A stretch of 64,000 nt of DNA from Lichenibacterium ramalinae (GCF_004137085.1 NZ_QYBC01000015.1:1-64000); one strand, 5' to 3'; positions 1 to 8,827 are shown, numbered from the stretch's first letter. The notes: a model not told the origin generated them from the letters alone. Numbers and translations: made by a program.

Positions 1-334
1 GCCACACACGAGCCTCGGCGCAAAACCACCCGTCAGCCGCCTCGCACTCGACAAGGACAACCTATTGAGGCTCCACATCTAGCCCGCCGTCCCTCGTCCA
101 GGCCCGCCGCAGTCGGGCCGGCCTGACCGAGGTGTCGCGCACGCCGCCCGGCCGTCTGCGCTGACCCCACCTGCTTCGCCGGCCAAGCCCCCCGTGGCGC
201 AACGGCCTCCGACGCATCGCCGCTCACACCGGACCATCCCATCGGGGCCGATCGGCGCTCGTGGCACCGGGCGTTGACAACCGTCGGCGAGAACCACACA
301 CTCTCGCAAAACCAGTCACATTCGGGCAGGATCG
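1..334. other. Leading non-coding stretch upstream of the deoR-type gene
   Basis: No convincing gene is seen here. Open frames on both strands have compositions expected of antisense reading in GC-rich DNA and match no family I recognise. A TTGACA hexamer at 274-279 could be the -35 element for the regulator gene starting at 335, but the hexamer 17 bases downstream (297-302) is a poor -10. The 3' end of a preceding gene may lie outside the window. Confidence 0.4.
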
Positions 335-1093
335 ATGTTCGCCCTGCAACGCCAGCAGCGGATCGCGGAGACACTCAAGTCTCACGGGCGCGTCACCGTC
401 GCCGACCTCGCGCGCGAGTTCGACACCTCCCAGGAGACGATCCGGCGCGACCTCGCGGTTCTGGAGGAGGCGGGAGGCGTGCGCCGCGTGCACGGCGGTG
501 CCGTCAGCGGGGGCGCTGTCGGGCCCGAGCCGTCGATGGCGGCGCGGGCGACGTTGAGGATCGCGGAAAAGCGGCGGATCGCGCGAGCGGCGCTGGCCCA
601 CGTGCCCAGCGGCGGCACGGTCTTCCTCGAGTCGGCCTCGACCTCCCTCGTCCTGGCCGAGATGCTGCCGGACGGCCTCGCCACGACCGTCGTCACCAAC
701 GGCATCGAGATCGCCCATCACCTCGCGTCCCGGAACTTCGACGTTGTGATGGTCGGTGGGCGCGTCCGCAACCGCAGCCTCGCGACCCTCGACGACTGGC
801 CCCATCCCGCGCTCGCCGGACTGCACGCCGACGTCGCGTTTCTCGGCACGCTGGGCTTCACCGTGCATGCCGGCCTGACGGCGCCCGACCTGCCCGATGC
901 CGCCATCAAGCGCCGTTGCCTCGGCGTCGCCGAGCGGAACGTGCTGCTCGCCGAATCCGCCAAGTTCGGTGCCGTCGCGCCTTACCGCTACGCGGACCTT
1001 TCGGACTTCGACCTCCTCATCACCGACGGGGATCTCGCCGCGGCCGCGGCGGAGGAGATCGGAGCGACGGGGATCGACTCCATCATGGCGTGA
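335..1093 (+). CDS. DeoR/GlpR-family transcriptional regulator
   Basis: 252 aa, the usual length for DeoR-family sugar-responsive repressors. The N-terminus holds the winged helix-turn-helix (about residues 5-55), with the family signature VTVADLAREF followed by SQETIRRDL and the wing GGVRRVHGGAV. The remainder is the DeoRC sensor domain related to ribose-5-phosphate isomerase, which in this family binds phosphorylated sugars. The ATG at 335 begins directly at the MFALQRQQRI motif typical of family starts. It precedes, on the same strand, an MHS transporter (45 bp away), a sulfatase and a sulfatase-maturating enzyme, so it probably regulates this operon. The effector is unknown; a sugar or sugar-sulfate breakdown product is a guess from the family. 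Confidence 0.9.
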   Translation: MFALQRQQRIAETLKSHGRVTVADLAREFDTSQETIRRDLAVLEEAGGVRRVHGGAVSGGAVGPEPSMAARATLRIAEKRRIARAALAHVPSGGTVFLESASTSLVLAEMLPDGLATTVVTNGIEIAHHLASRNFDVVMVGGRVRNRSLATLDDWPHPALAGLHADVAFLGTLGFTVHAGLTAPDLPDAAIKRRCLGVAERNVLLAESAKFGAVAPYRYADLSDFDLLITDGDLAAAAAEEIGATGIDSIMA

Positions 1094-1138
1094 GACGGCC
1101 GGAGAGCCGCCACGCATCGCTAGGGACGGGAACGGGGC

Positions 1139-2452
1139 ATGACACGAGCGCAGATCCACGAGAAGAATCCCGACGCGGCCGCCGGCACCGACATGAGGCG
1201 GGCCGCGGTCGCAGGCTTCATCGGCTCGCTGATGGAATGGTACGACTTCTTCCTGTTCGGCACCGCCTCGGCGCTGGTCTTCGGCAAGCTCTTCTTTCCC
1301 GCCTCCTCGCCCGAGGCCGGCACGCTCGCCGCCTTCGCGACCTTCGCGGTCGGGTTCGTCAGCCGCCCGATCGGCGCGGTGCTGTTCGGCCACATCGGCG
1401 ACCGGATCGGGCGCAAGACGGCTTTGCTCGCCACCGCCCTCATCATGGGCCTCGGCACGCTCGCCATCGGGCTGCTGCCGACCTACGACAGCATCGGCGT
1501 CTGGGCGCCGGCGCTGCTGGTCGTCCTCAGGCTGCTCCAGGGTCTCGGCATCGGCGGGGAGTGGGGCGGCGCCTCGCTCGTCGCGCTTGAACACGCGCCG
1601 GTGGGACGGCGCGGCTTCATCGGCAGCCTGCCCCAGATGGGCTCCCCCATGGGCCTGCTGCTGTCGACGTTGGTCTTCGCCGTGGTCAGCCGCATGGATT
1701 CCGCCGCCTTCCTCGCCTGGGGCTGGCGCGTGCCCTTCCTCATCAGCGCCGTGTTCCTCGCCGCGGCGGTCTACATCCGGCTCGCCATCGCGGAAACGCC
1801 GGCCTTCCTCAAGGCCAAGGCGGCGGGCGAGCAGGCGCCGGTGCCCATCCTGGAGCTGTTCCGCCGCTACCCGAAGAACATCGCGCTCGCCACCGGCGCG
1901 CGCCTCGCCGATGCCGTGGTGTTCAACGTCATCAACGTCTTCGGCATCGCCTATGCCGCCACCACGCTGCACGTCGACCGCGGCACCATGCTGTCGGGCT
2001 TCGTCATCGCGGCGGCCGCCGAGGTCGCCATCCTGCCACTCGTCGGCCTCGTGTCGGACCGGTTCGGACGGCGGCCCGTCTACATGGCGGGCGTGCTGCT
2101 CTCCGGCAGCTTCATCTTCGCCTATTTCCCGCTGCTCCAGAGCGGATCGACCCTGCTGGCCTGGTTCGCCATCGTCATGGCGCTCGCGGTCGGCACCGGG
2201 CTGATGTTCGCCATCCAGAGCTCGTTCTTCTCCGAGCTGTTCGGCACGGGCGTCCGCTACACCGGCATCTCGATCGGCTACCAGCTGTCCGCGCTGATCG
2301 GCGGTGCCCCGACGCCGCTCATCGCCAGCGCGCTGGTGATCTGGTCCGGCGGGGCTTGGTGGCCCGTCGCCGTCTACGTCGCGGCGGTCTGCGCCCTAAG
2401 CGCGGTCTGCGTCTGGCTCGCCGCCGAAACCCACCGCTCCGACCTCGCCTGA
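1139..2452 (+). CDS. MHS-family (metabolite:H+ symporter) MFS transporter
   Basis: 437 aa inner-membrane transporter with about 12 hydrophobic segments. It shows the MHS subfamily start, FIGSLMEWYDFFLFGTAS, and the MFS loop motif GHIGDRIGRKTAL between helices 2 and 3; a second copy, GLVSDRFGRRPVY, lies between the two halves. Relatives such as ShiA, ProP and KgtP take up organic acids, shikimate, betaines or 2-oxoglutarate with protons. Placed between a DeoR regulator and a sulfatase (26 bp to the next start), it probably imports the sulfate ester or its desulfated product. The substrate cannot be read from sequence. Confidence 0.88.
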   Translation: MTRAQIHEKNPDAAAGTDMRRAAVAGFIGSLMEWYDFFLFGTASALVFGKLFFPASSPEAGTLAAFATFAVGFVSRPIGAVLFGHIGDRIGRKTALLATALIMGLGTLAIGLLPTYDSIGVWAPALLVVLRLLQGLGIGGEWGGASLVALEHAPVGRRGFIGSLPQMGSPMGLLLSTLVFAVVSRMDSAAFLAWGWRVPFLISAVFLAAAVYIRLAIAETPAFLKAKAAGEQAPVPILELFRRYPKNIALATGARLADAVVFNVINVFGIAYAATTLHVDRGTMLSGFVIAAAAEVAILPLVGLVSDRFGRRPVYMAGVLLSGSFIFAYFPLLQSGSTLLAWFAIVMALAVGTGLMFAIQSSFFSELFGTGVRYTGISIGYQLSALIGGAPTPLIASALVIWSGGAWWPVAVYVAAVCALSAVCVWLAAETHRSDLA

Positions 2453-2477
2453 AGGCCCACCACGGGAAACACTCGCC

Positions 2478-3905
2478 ATGACGCAGCAGACCCGACCCAA
2501 CATCGTGCTGGTGATCACCGACCAGCAGCGCTTCGACACGATCGCCGCCCAGGGCCATGCCCACATGGTGACGCCGAACCTCGACCGGCTGGTGCGCGAG
2601 GGGGTGAGCCTCACCCGCATGTTCGTGACGGCACCCTCCTGCGCGCCGTCGCGGGCGAGCCTGTTCACCGGCCTCTACCCGCACCAGACGGGCGTGCTGC
2701 GCAACGAGCAGCCGTGGCGCTGGAGCTGGGTCGAAAGCCTGGCCGCCTCGGGCTATCGCTGCGTCAATGTCGGCAAGATGCACACCTTTCCCTGGGAGCA
2801 CCCGTTCGGCTTCCACGAGCGGCACGTCGTCGAGAACAAGGATCGCGCCCACGTCAACGTCCCCTACTTCCTCGACAACTGGGACAAGGCGCTCTACGCG
2901 CTCGGCTTCGAGAAGCCGAGCCGCAAGACCTGGGCGCGGCGCCCCGACTACCGCGAGCGCCTGGGCGCCTTCGCCTGGGAACTGCCAGCCGAGATGCACC
3001 CCGACAATTTCGTCGGCGACCTCGCCTGCCACTGGCTCGACATCTACCCTGGGCGCGAGCCCTTCTTCCTCGAGATCGGCCTGCCCGGCCCCCACCCGCC
3101 CTACGACCCCACCCCCGAGGCCTTGGCGCTCTACGAGGGCCGCGACCTGCCCGCGCCGATCTTCGAGCGCGCCGACATCGACGGCCAGCCCCAGGTGCTC
3201 AAGGACCTGCGCCGCGAGCACACCGAGGACGACCACGACGCCGTGGTCCACCTCCTCGACCCGACCCCCGAGCAGATGGACCGGCAGCGTCGGCACTACT
3301 GCGCCAACGTGTCGATGATCGACGCCCAGATCGGCAACCTCCTCGCCGCTCTGGAGCGGCGGGGCGTGCTCGACGACACGCTGGTGATCTTCACCTCGGA
3401 CCACGGCGACTGCCTGAACGATCACGGCCACAGCCAGAAGTGGACCATGTACGAGCAGAGCGTGCGCGTGCCGGCGGTGGTCTGGGGCCGCGGTCTCGCG
3501 CCGCGGACCGTCGACGACCTGTGCTCCTGGATGGACTTCGGCCCGACGATCCTCGAGATGGCGGGCCTCGCCCCGCCGGACTGGATGCAGGCGCGCTCGC
3601 TCGTGCCCTTGCTCGCGGGCGGCGGGGAGGGCCGAACCCGCGTCTTCGCCGAACATGCGCGCGACATGATCCTCAAGGGCACGGCCTGCATGAGCATGGT
3701 GCGCGACCGCCGCTGGAAGCTGGTGCACTTCGTCGACAGCCCGGAAGGCCAGCTCTTCGACCTCGAGGCCGATCCGCGCGAGGTCCGCAACCTGTGGGAC
3801 GATCCCGCCCATGCGGACCGTCGGCGCGACATGGTCGACGAGATCCTGCGCTGGCGCACCATGACGGCCATGACGCCGGCCCCGTTGCCGGCCCCGGTGC
3901 GATGA
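2478..3905 (+). CDS. Sulfatase (type I, formylglycine-dependent)
   Basis: 475 aa alkaline-phosphatase-superfamily hydrolase. The sulfatase signature C-A-P-S-R is at residues 55-59; Cys55 is the expected residue oxidised to formylglycine. The second signature GYRCVNVGKMH is at 92-102. Metal-binding elements are visible at the N-terminus (ITDQQRFD) and in FTSDHGDCLNDHGH. The Asp-Gln pair near the start resembles the choline-sulfatase/phosphonate-monoester-hydrolase branch rather than classical arylsulfatases, so the substrate could be a sulfate ester or a phosphonate/phosphate ester. There is no signal peptide, so the enzyme is probably cytoplasmic and acts on imported substrate. Its stop overlaps the start of the downstream FGE gene (ATGA), indicating translational coupling with its maturation enzyme. 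Confidence 0.9.
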   Translation: MTQQTRPNIVLVITDQQRFDTIAAQGHAHMVTPNLDRLVREGVSLTRMFVTAPSCAPSRASLFTGLYPHQTGVLRNEQPWRWSWVESLAASGYRCVNVGKMHTFPWEHPFGFHERHVVENKDRAHVNVPYFLDNWDKALYALGFEKPSRKTWARRPDYRERLGAFAWELPAEMHPDNFVGDLACHWLDIYPGREPFFLEIGLPGPHPPYDPTPEALALYEGRDLPAPIFERADIDGQPQVLKDLRREHTEDDHDAVVHLLDPTPEQMDRQRRHYCANVSMIDAQIGNLLAALERRGVLDDTLVIFTSDHGDCLNDHGHSQKWTMYEQSVRVPAVVWGRGLAPRTVDDLCSWMDFGPTILEMAGLAPPDWMQARSLVPLLAGGGEGRTRVFAEHARDMILKGTACMSMVRDRRWKLVHFVDSPEGQLFDLEADPREVRNLWDDPAHADRRRDMVDEILRWRTMTAMTPAPLPAPVR

Positions 3906-4825
3906 CGGAAGGCGGCCCCGACATGGTCCGGATCCCCGGCGGCAACTTCGCCATGGGATCGGACCGGCACTATCCCGAGGAGGGCCCGGTGCGACGCGTC
4001 GCGGTCGCGGGCTTCTGGATGGACCGTGCCCCCGTGACGGTCGCGGCCTTCGCCGGCTTCGTCGCCGCGACGGGCCACGTCACGGTGGCGGAGCGTCCGC
4101 CCGACCCACTCCTCTATCCGGGCGCGGACCCGGCGCTGCTGCGCGCGGGCGCGATCGTGTTCCGACCCGAGGGCTTCGCGGCGTCGCGCGCGCCCGGCTC
4201 CTGGTGGAGCTATGTGCCGGGAGCCTCTTGGCGCCGGCCCGAGGGGCTCGGCGACGTCGTGGCCGAGCGAGCCGACCACCCCGTGACGCAGGTCGCCGTC
4301 GCCGACGCCGAGGCTTACGCGGCCTGGGCCGGCAAGGCCCTGCCCGGCGAGGCCGAGTGGGAGTTCGCGGCGCGGGGCGGGCACGAGGGCTCGGACTACG
4401 CCTGGGGCGACGCCTTGGAGCCGGACGGGCGCCGCATGGCCAACACCTGGCCGGGGCCGTTCCCGCACCGGGGCGAGGCGGGCCCGCACCGCTACGGCAC
4501 CTCGCCCGTCGGCGCCTTCCCCGCCAATCCCTTCGGCCTGGCCGACATGATCGGCAACGTTTGGGAGTGGACGGCCGACTATTGGTCGCCGCACCATGCC
4601 GCCACCCCGGGATGCTGCGCGGCCGCGAACGCGCGCGCCACCGACCCGTCGGCGAGCTTCGACCCGTCCCAGCCGGGCATCCGCATCCCCCGCCGCGTGC
4701 TGAAGGGCGGCTCCTACCTGTGTGCGCCGAACTACTGCCGCCGCTACCGACCCGCGGCGCGCCACCCCGAGATGGAGGACAGCGCCACGACGAACATCGG
4801 CTTCCGCTGCGTCGTCCGTGCCTGA
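3902..4825 (+). CDS. Formylglycine-generating enzyme (sulfatase-maturating, SUMF1/FGE type)
   Basis: 307 aa with the full FGE-sulfatase domain: MVRIPGGNFAMGSD near the N-terminus, then HPVTQVAVADAEAYAAWAG, AEWEFAARGG, and NVWEWTADYW. The copper-binding/catalytic cysteine pair of true FGEs (SUMF1 Cys336/Cys341) is conserved as C274 and C279 in GGSYLCAPNYCRRYR, followed by NIGFRC. That distinguishes it from related EgtB- and PvdO-type proteins, which lack the pair. The enzyme oxidises the CxPSR cysteine of sulfatases to formylglycine with O2. The ATG at 3902 overlaps the sulfatase stop by four bases; the frame stays open far upstream but that reading is antisense-like shadow of the sulfatase. 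Activation of the adjacent sulfatase is inferred from coupling. Confidence 0.92.
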   Translation: MTEGGPDMVRIPGGNFAMGSDRHYPEEGPVRRVAVAGFWMDRAPVTVAAFAGFVAATGHVTVAERPPDPLLYPGADPALLRAGAIVFRPEGFAASRAPGSWWSYVPGASWRRPEGLGDVVAERADHPVTQVAVADAEAYAAWAGKALPGEAEWEFAARGGHEGSDYAWGDALEPDGRRMANTWPGPFPHRGEAGPHRYGTSPVGAFPANPFGLADMIGNVWEWTADYWSPHHAATPGCCAAANARATDPSASFDPSQPGIRIPRRVLKGGSYLCAPNYCRRYRPAARHPEMEDSATTNIGFRCVVRA

Positions 4826-4835
4826 CCGTTCCAAG

Positions 4836-4884
4836 CGATGAGACTGCCCCGATCCGGAGCCGGAGCGGATTCGCCGAAGAAGGC
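4836..4884 (-). repeat. Dispersed intergenic repeat, copy A
   Basis: Read on the minus strand this segment contains GGCGAATCCGCTCC followed by a tail ending in a CAGT-rich stretch. The same core plus a similar tail recurs at 8670-8716 (plus strand) and 16223-16269 (minus strand), always between genes. A function is not evident. Confidence 0.5.
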
Positions 4885-5101
4885 CCTAGCGGCCGGTGAC
4901 GGCGACCTTGGATCGACAGCAGCCGGTCCCGGCGGGATGTGGAAGGCGTCAGCGGGCGTCGGAAGGCGCCAGACGAGTGCCGAGGTGAGGTGCGAGTGCG
5001 ATGGCACGATCGGGTCGACGATCGCCCCGGCGCCGGCGTGACTTGTCGGGGCCGGTCTTCGGCGGGTATGGCGGACGCACCAACCCTCGCAGGAGACCAC
5101 C

Positions 5102-5401
5102 ATGAACCCGGACCGCCAAACCGCCATCGCCGCCCGTGCCCACCGGATCTGGCAGGAGGCCGGTTGCCCGCACGGGCAGGACGCGATGCACTGGCACCAG
5201 GCCGAGCGAGAGCAGGACGAGGCCGAGGCCCGGGCCGCCGCGGTCGAGGATTTCAACGCCGAGCCGGTGGCGGCCGCGCGCGCGACGCCGGCGCGGAAGC
5301 GGGTCGCCAAGGCGATCGTGGCCGCCGATGACATGCCGGCCGCACCGGCCCGGAAGCCGCGAGCGCCCCGGAAGGCCGCGGCCGCCGCGACGACGAACTG
5401 A
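5102..5401 (+). CDS. Small DUF2934-domain protein
   Basis: 99 aa. The N-terminal half (about residues 7-42) matches the DUF2934 pattern: AHRIWQEAGCPHGQDAMHWHQAE, in pieces AHRIWQEAG, then a His/Gly turn, then HWHQAE. The C-terminal half is a low-complexity Ala/Pro/Lys/Arg tail. DUF2934 proteins are common in Hyphomicrobiales and of unknown function. A good ribosome binding site (AGGAG) sits just upstream of the ATG. The basic tail could bind nucleic acid, but that is a guess from composition. It is followed by another small gene 39 bp downstream. Confidence 0.75.
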   Translation: MNPDRQTAIAARAHRIWQEAGCPHGQDAMHWHQAEREQDEAEARAAAVEDFNAEPVAAARATPARKRVAKAIVAADDMPAAPARKPRAPRKAAAAATTN

Positions 5402-5440
5402 GCATGGTGGCGGGGACGCCTGGGATCGGGAGCGCCGCGC

Positions 5441-5659
5441 ATGGGTATCGAAGTCGATCGCGGTGAGATCAAAGTCACCGATGGGCACGGCAACAGCTTC
5501 TACTTCGACATCGAGGAGCTGAAGAAACCGGACTACGGCAAGCCGATCAAAGCGAAATGGGCCATGGACGGGCGAAGCGACACGGAAGCGGCGGGAGCCG
5601 CGTTGGCGGCGGCGAAGGCCGAGGCCGATCAATACGCCATGGATCACAATCTGATCTGA
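5441..5659 (+). CDS. Small hypothetical acidic protein
   Basis: 72 aa, no recognised family. The N-terminal half looks like short beta strands (MGIEVDRGEIKVTDGHGNS), the C-terminal half like an Ala-rich helix ending in DQYAMDHNLI. No signal peptide or membrane segment is seen. Composition and the lack of extreme Arg/Pro content suggest a real gene rather than a GC-rich shadow. It may be cotranscribed with the DUF2934 gene upstream. Confidence 0.5.
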   Translation: MGIEVDRGEIKVTDGHGNSFYFDIEELKKPDYGKPIKAKWAMDGRSDTEAAGAALAAAKAEADQYAMDHNLI

Positions 5660-5791
5660 GATCCGACGCGACGCCAGCCATGCGGCCTCGCGCCTGGGAC
5701 CGGGCTCGCCCGTGAGGGCTGGCGTGTGGCGGCGCCGGCATGGCATGCCGGGGTTCGGGGCGGAGGCCGTAGGACGGGAGGCTGTGGGACG

Positions 5792-6679
5792 ATGGTGCCA
5801 TCTGGCGGCAAGGGCAGCGCGGTGGTGTGGCCCTGGCAGGGCCAGGAGGTCGTGATAGGGACCACCCGGCACGGTTCAGGACCGAAGGCCCTGCTGCTGC
5901 CGGCCCTGAGTTCCATCTCGACGCGAGCGGAGATGAACCCGCTCGCCGCGCTGCTGGCCGAGCGCTTCACCGTGCTGACGATCGACTGGCCGGGTTTCGG
6001 CACGGTCCCGAAACCCCCGGTGGCCTGGAACCCGGAGGCGCTCGCGGCTTTCCTCCGCTTCGCGATCGACGAGGTGGCCCGCGAACCGGTGCTGGTCGTG
6101 GCGGCGGGCCACGCGGCAGGCTACCTGATGGCAGAGGCGGCGACGCGACCCGTTCGAGGCCGGAAACTCGTGCTGGTGGCGCCGACATGGCGCGGCCCTT
6201 TGCCGACGATGCTGAAACGGCGCCCGTCCTGGCTCGCCCGCCTGGCAGGTGTCGCCGACGTTCCGGGACTCGGCGCGGCGCTGTACCGCCTCAACGTCAA
6301 CCCCGTCATGGTGCGGATGATGACCCGGGCTCACGTGTACAGCGATCCGGCCTGGCTGACGCAGGAGCGCCAGGCCGGCAAGCGCGGCGTCATGCGGGCC
6401 AAAGGCGCCCGTCACGCCGCCGTGCGCTTCGTGGCGGGAGAGCTCGACCCCTTCCTCGACCGGGCGGGCTTTCTCGCGGCGGCCGCGGCGCTGCAGGAGC
6501 CGGCCCTCGCCATCTACGGCGCCGACACGCCGCCGAAGTCCCGCGCCGAGATGGAGGCGCTGACGGAGGTGTCGGGGATCGCGGCGCGCCGATTGCCCCG
6601 TGGCAAGCTGAGCCTTCACGAAGAGTTCCCGCACGAGGTCGCCGCCGCCATCCTCGCGTGGGTGGCCGAGGTCGCGTGA
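5792..6679 (+). CDS. Alpha/beta-hydrolase-fold protein lacking the serine nucleophile
   Basis: 295 aa from the ATG at 5792, preceded by GGGAGG; an upstream in-frame start at 5726 would add 22 unlikely Gly/Arg-rich residues. The fold is readable: an oxyanion-side strand LLLPALSSISTRAEM, FTVLTIDWPGFG, and a nucleophile elbow VVAAGHAAGYL. At the elbow the expected G-x-S-x-G is G106-H-A108-A-G, so the serine is replaced by alanine. A candidate catalytic His lies in LSLHEEFPHEV near the C-terminus. Without a serine, ordinary ester hydrolysis is unlikely; the protein may bind ligand or use different chemistry. Related proteins with altered elbows exist in bacteria and plastids, but I cannot assign a substrate. 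The gene is convergent with ampG, 19 bp apart. Confidence 0.75.
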   Translation: MVPSGGKGSAVVWPWQGQEVVIGTTRHGSGPKALLLPALSSISTRAEMNPLAALLAERFTVLTIDWPGFGTVPKPPVAWNPEALAAFLRFAIDEVAREPVLVVAAGHAAGYLMAEAATRPVRGRKLVLVAPTWRGPLPTMLKRRPSWLARLAGVADVPGLGAALYRLNVNPVMVRMMTRAHVYSDPAWLTQERQAGKRGVMRAKGARHAAVRFVAGELDPFLDRAGFLAAAAALQEPALAIYGADTPPKSRAEMEALTEVSGIAARRLPRGKLSLHEEFPHEVAAAILAWVAEVA

Positions 6680-6698
6680 GCTTCGCAGCCGCGTCCTT

Positions 6699-8024
6699 TC
6701 ACGCCGCCGCACCCGCGGCGGGCCCCCGCCCGGACCTGCCCTGCACGGACCAGACGTACCAGCACAGGAGTGCCACCGGCGCCCCGATCAGCGACGTGCC
6801 GACGAAGAAGGAGGCGAAGCCGAGACGCTCGATCGCGAAGCCCGATGTGCCGGCGAGGACGCTCCCCGGCAGCGCGCAGAGGGATGTCAGCAGCGCATAT
6901 TGGCTGGCGGCGTAATCGGTGACGCTCAGCGACGACATGTAGGTGATCAGGACGATAGAGGCGAAGGCATAGGCGAAATCGTCGGTGCTGACCGTGAGGG
7001 CGAAGAGCCAGAACTCGCCGCCGCCGTGGTCGCCGTGCGCGGCGAGATAGGCCAGGGCGAGGTGCGACGCCGAGGCGAAGATCGTGCCGAGGAACAGCGT
7101 CGGCATGAGGCCGAGGCGCTTCACGACGGCCGTGGCCAGGAACGTGCCGCCGAGTGCCACCGGGAAGCCGAACAGCTTGGTCACCGTGGCGATGTCGGAG
7201 TTGGAATAGTGCAGGCTCTTGAAGAGCGGCACCGCCATGGCGCTGGACACGTAGCCGGGCATGCGGAACCCCGCCACGAGGAGCAAGGTCGGGACCGCCA
7301 TGGGGCCGAGGCGGCGCCACAGGTCGCGGATGGGATCGGCGAAGGTCGCGGCGAGGCCGGGCCGGGTGGCCGGCGCCGAGCGGTCGACCGGAGGCTCGGG
7401 CGCCAGCAGCGCCGCCACCACGCCGGGCGCCATCGCGCCCGCCATGCCGAGATAGGCGGCGCGCCACCCGAAGGCATCCGCGAGATAGAGGGCGCCGGCG
7501 CCCGCCACGAGGTTGCCGATCCGCCAGCCGACCTCCGCCCAGGACGACATCAGGGCCTGCAGGCGCACCGGCGCCACCGTGATGCGCCACCCGTCGATCA
7601 CGACGTCCTGCGTGGCGCCGGCGAAGCCGAGCGCCATCGAGAAGGCGATGGTCCAGGCCAGCCAATGGGCGGGGTCGCCGAGCGCCACGCCCCCGAGCGT
7701 CAGCATGACGGCGGCCTGGGACAGGACGATCCAGCCGCGCCGCCGCCCGAGCAGGCGCCCGAGGCCCGGCGGGTCGTAGCGGTCGAGGAAGGGGGCCCAG
7801 ACGAACTTGAACTTGTAGGCCAGCGTCATCTCGCTCAGCAGCCCGAGGATGCCGATCGGGACCTTGGCCTCCGACAGCCAGGCCGACTGGGTCACGTAGA
7901 CGAGCAGGAACGGGATGCCCGAACTGAAGCCGAGGCCCAGCATGGCGCCGAAGCGGCGGTCGGAGACGAGGGCGCGCAGCGGCGAGGGCAATGCGTCCGC
8001 GCCGGACGGGAGGGCGTCGCTCAC
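6699..8024 (-). CDS. ampG: AmpG-type muropeptide MFS permease
   Basis: 441 aa from a GTG start at 8024 that has AGGAAGG upstream; the frame stays open further upstream but without family similarity. The start region SGIPFLLVYVTQSAWL, then YKFKFVWAPFLDRYD and GATQDVVIDGWRI, are characteristic of AmpG, which imports GlcNAc-1,6-anhydro-MurNAc peptides from cell-wall turnover across the inner membrane for recycling. About 12-14 hydrophobic helices are visible. In bacteria with inducible AmpC, AmpG also delivers the inducing muropeptides; no ampC, ampR or ampD is adjacent here. The name is family-based; the substrate is inferred. Confidence 0.85.
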   Translation of the reverse strand: MSDALPSGADALPSPLRALVSDRRFGAMLGLGFSSGIPFLLVYVTQSAWLSEAKVPIGILGLLSEMTLAYKFKFVWAPFLDRYDPPGLGRLLGRRRGWIVLSQAAVMLTLGGVALGDPAHWLAWTIAFSMALGFAGATQDVVIDGWRITVAPVRLQALMSSWAEVGWRIGNLVAGAGALYLADAFGWRAAYLGMAGAMAPGVVAALLAPEPPVDRSAPATRPGLAATFADPIRDLWRRLGPMAVPTLLLVAGFRMPGYVSSAMAVPLFKSLHYSNSDIATVTKLFGFPVALGGTFLATAVVKRLGLMPTLFLGTIFASASHLALAYLAAHGDHGGGEFWLFALTVSTDDFAYAFASIVLITYMSSLSVTDYAASQYALLTSLCALPGSVLAGTSGFAIERLGFASFFVGTSLIGAPVALLCWYVWSVQGRSGRGPAAGAAA

Positions 8025-8133
8025 GGTGAAGTCCTTCCTGCGCGGCCTCGGCGTCGCAGCGTGAGCCTCCGGCCCGCACCGGAGGCGCGTCGTCCCGAGG
8101 CGGCCGTGCCGGACGTCGCGCGACCCCACCCTA

Positions 8134-8622
8134 TCACTTCCGCGCCGGCCCCTGCGTCGCCAGGAACGCGATGACGTCCGCGCGATCTCGAGGGTCCGCC
8201 AGACCCGCGAACCCCATGGCGGTGCCCGGCGCGAAGGCGGCAGGCTCCTTGAGCCACGCATCAAGGCGCTGCGCCGTCCAGACGCCGCCGACGTCCCGGA
8301 GCGCCTGCGTGTAACCGTAGCGTGGCCTGCGCTCGGCGACCGGGGCGCCGACGACCCCGTAAAGGTTCGGGCCGTCGACGTCCGGGCCGCCGCGACCGAC
8401 GGAATGGCAGGCCGCACAGGTCCGGAACAGGTCGGCGCCCCGCGCGGCATCGGCGGTTCGCGGACCGCCGGCCTTGGTCCCCGAAGCCGTGGTGTCGACC
8501 CCAGGCGGGGTCGTGTCGACCCGAAGCGGGGTCGTCCCACCGAAACCGTGGAACCCCACCGCCACGACGACCGGGACGATCGCGGCGGCCACGACGACGG
8601 TCAACAAGGCCGAACCCTTCAT
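8134..8622 (-). CDS. Membrane-anchored class I c-type cytochrome
   Basis: 162 aa. A hydrophobic N-terminus (residues 5-25) forms a signal anchor, followed by a Thr/Pro-rich linker with a short internal repeat (TTPLRVDTTPPGVDTTA). The heme-binding motif CAACH is at 69-73 and the likely axial Met136 lies in PGTAMGFAG, the arrangement of mitochondrial-like cytochrome c552/CycM proteins. The C-terminus ending DVIAFLATQ is typical of the family. It would carry electrons in the periplasm, anchored to the inner membrane. The ATG at 8622 is chosen because it opens the hydrophobic leader. Confidence 0.85.
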   Translation of the reverse strand: MKGSALLTVVVAAAIVPVVVAVGFHGFGGTTPLRVDTTPPGVDTTASGTKAGGPRTADAARGADLFRTCAACHSVGRGGPDVDGPNLYGVVGAPVAERRPRYGYTQALRDVGGVWTAQRLDAWLKEPAAFAPGTAMGFAGLADPRDRADVIAFLATQGPARK

Positions 8623-8669
8623 GCGAACTCCCGCTCTCGCGCCGCGCGTCCTCCGACGCCTGCGCTGTC

Positions 8670-8716
8670 GCCTTCGGCGAATCCGCTCCGGCCCAGAAGC
8701 GAGAGCAGTTCCGTCG
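8670..8716 (+). repeat. Dispersed intergenic repeat, copy B
   Basis: Contains GCCTTCGGCGAATCCGCTCC, then GAGAGCAGTTCCGTCG, in the 205-bp gap between two minus-strand genes. It matches copy C (16223-16269, inverted) over almost its whole length and copy A (4836-4884, inverted) in the core. Confidence 0.5.
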
Positions 8717-8827
8717 AAGCGCCGGCGGGCCGCGTCGCCCGTCCCAACCACGAACGGCCTCGGTCGGTCCGCGGTGCCGAGCGGCGGGCTCGACGGCCGC
8801 GACATTTCGATGGCGGCGGGCGGCGGC

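Noticed and set aside
4838-5041. 67-codon plus-strand reading after the FGE gene
   Set aside because: Starts inside the dispersed repeat and has shadow-like composition without a ribosome binding site.
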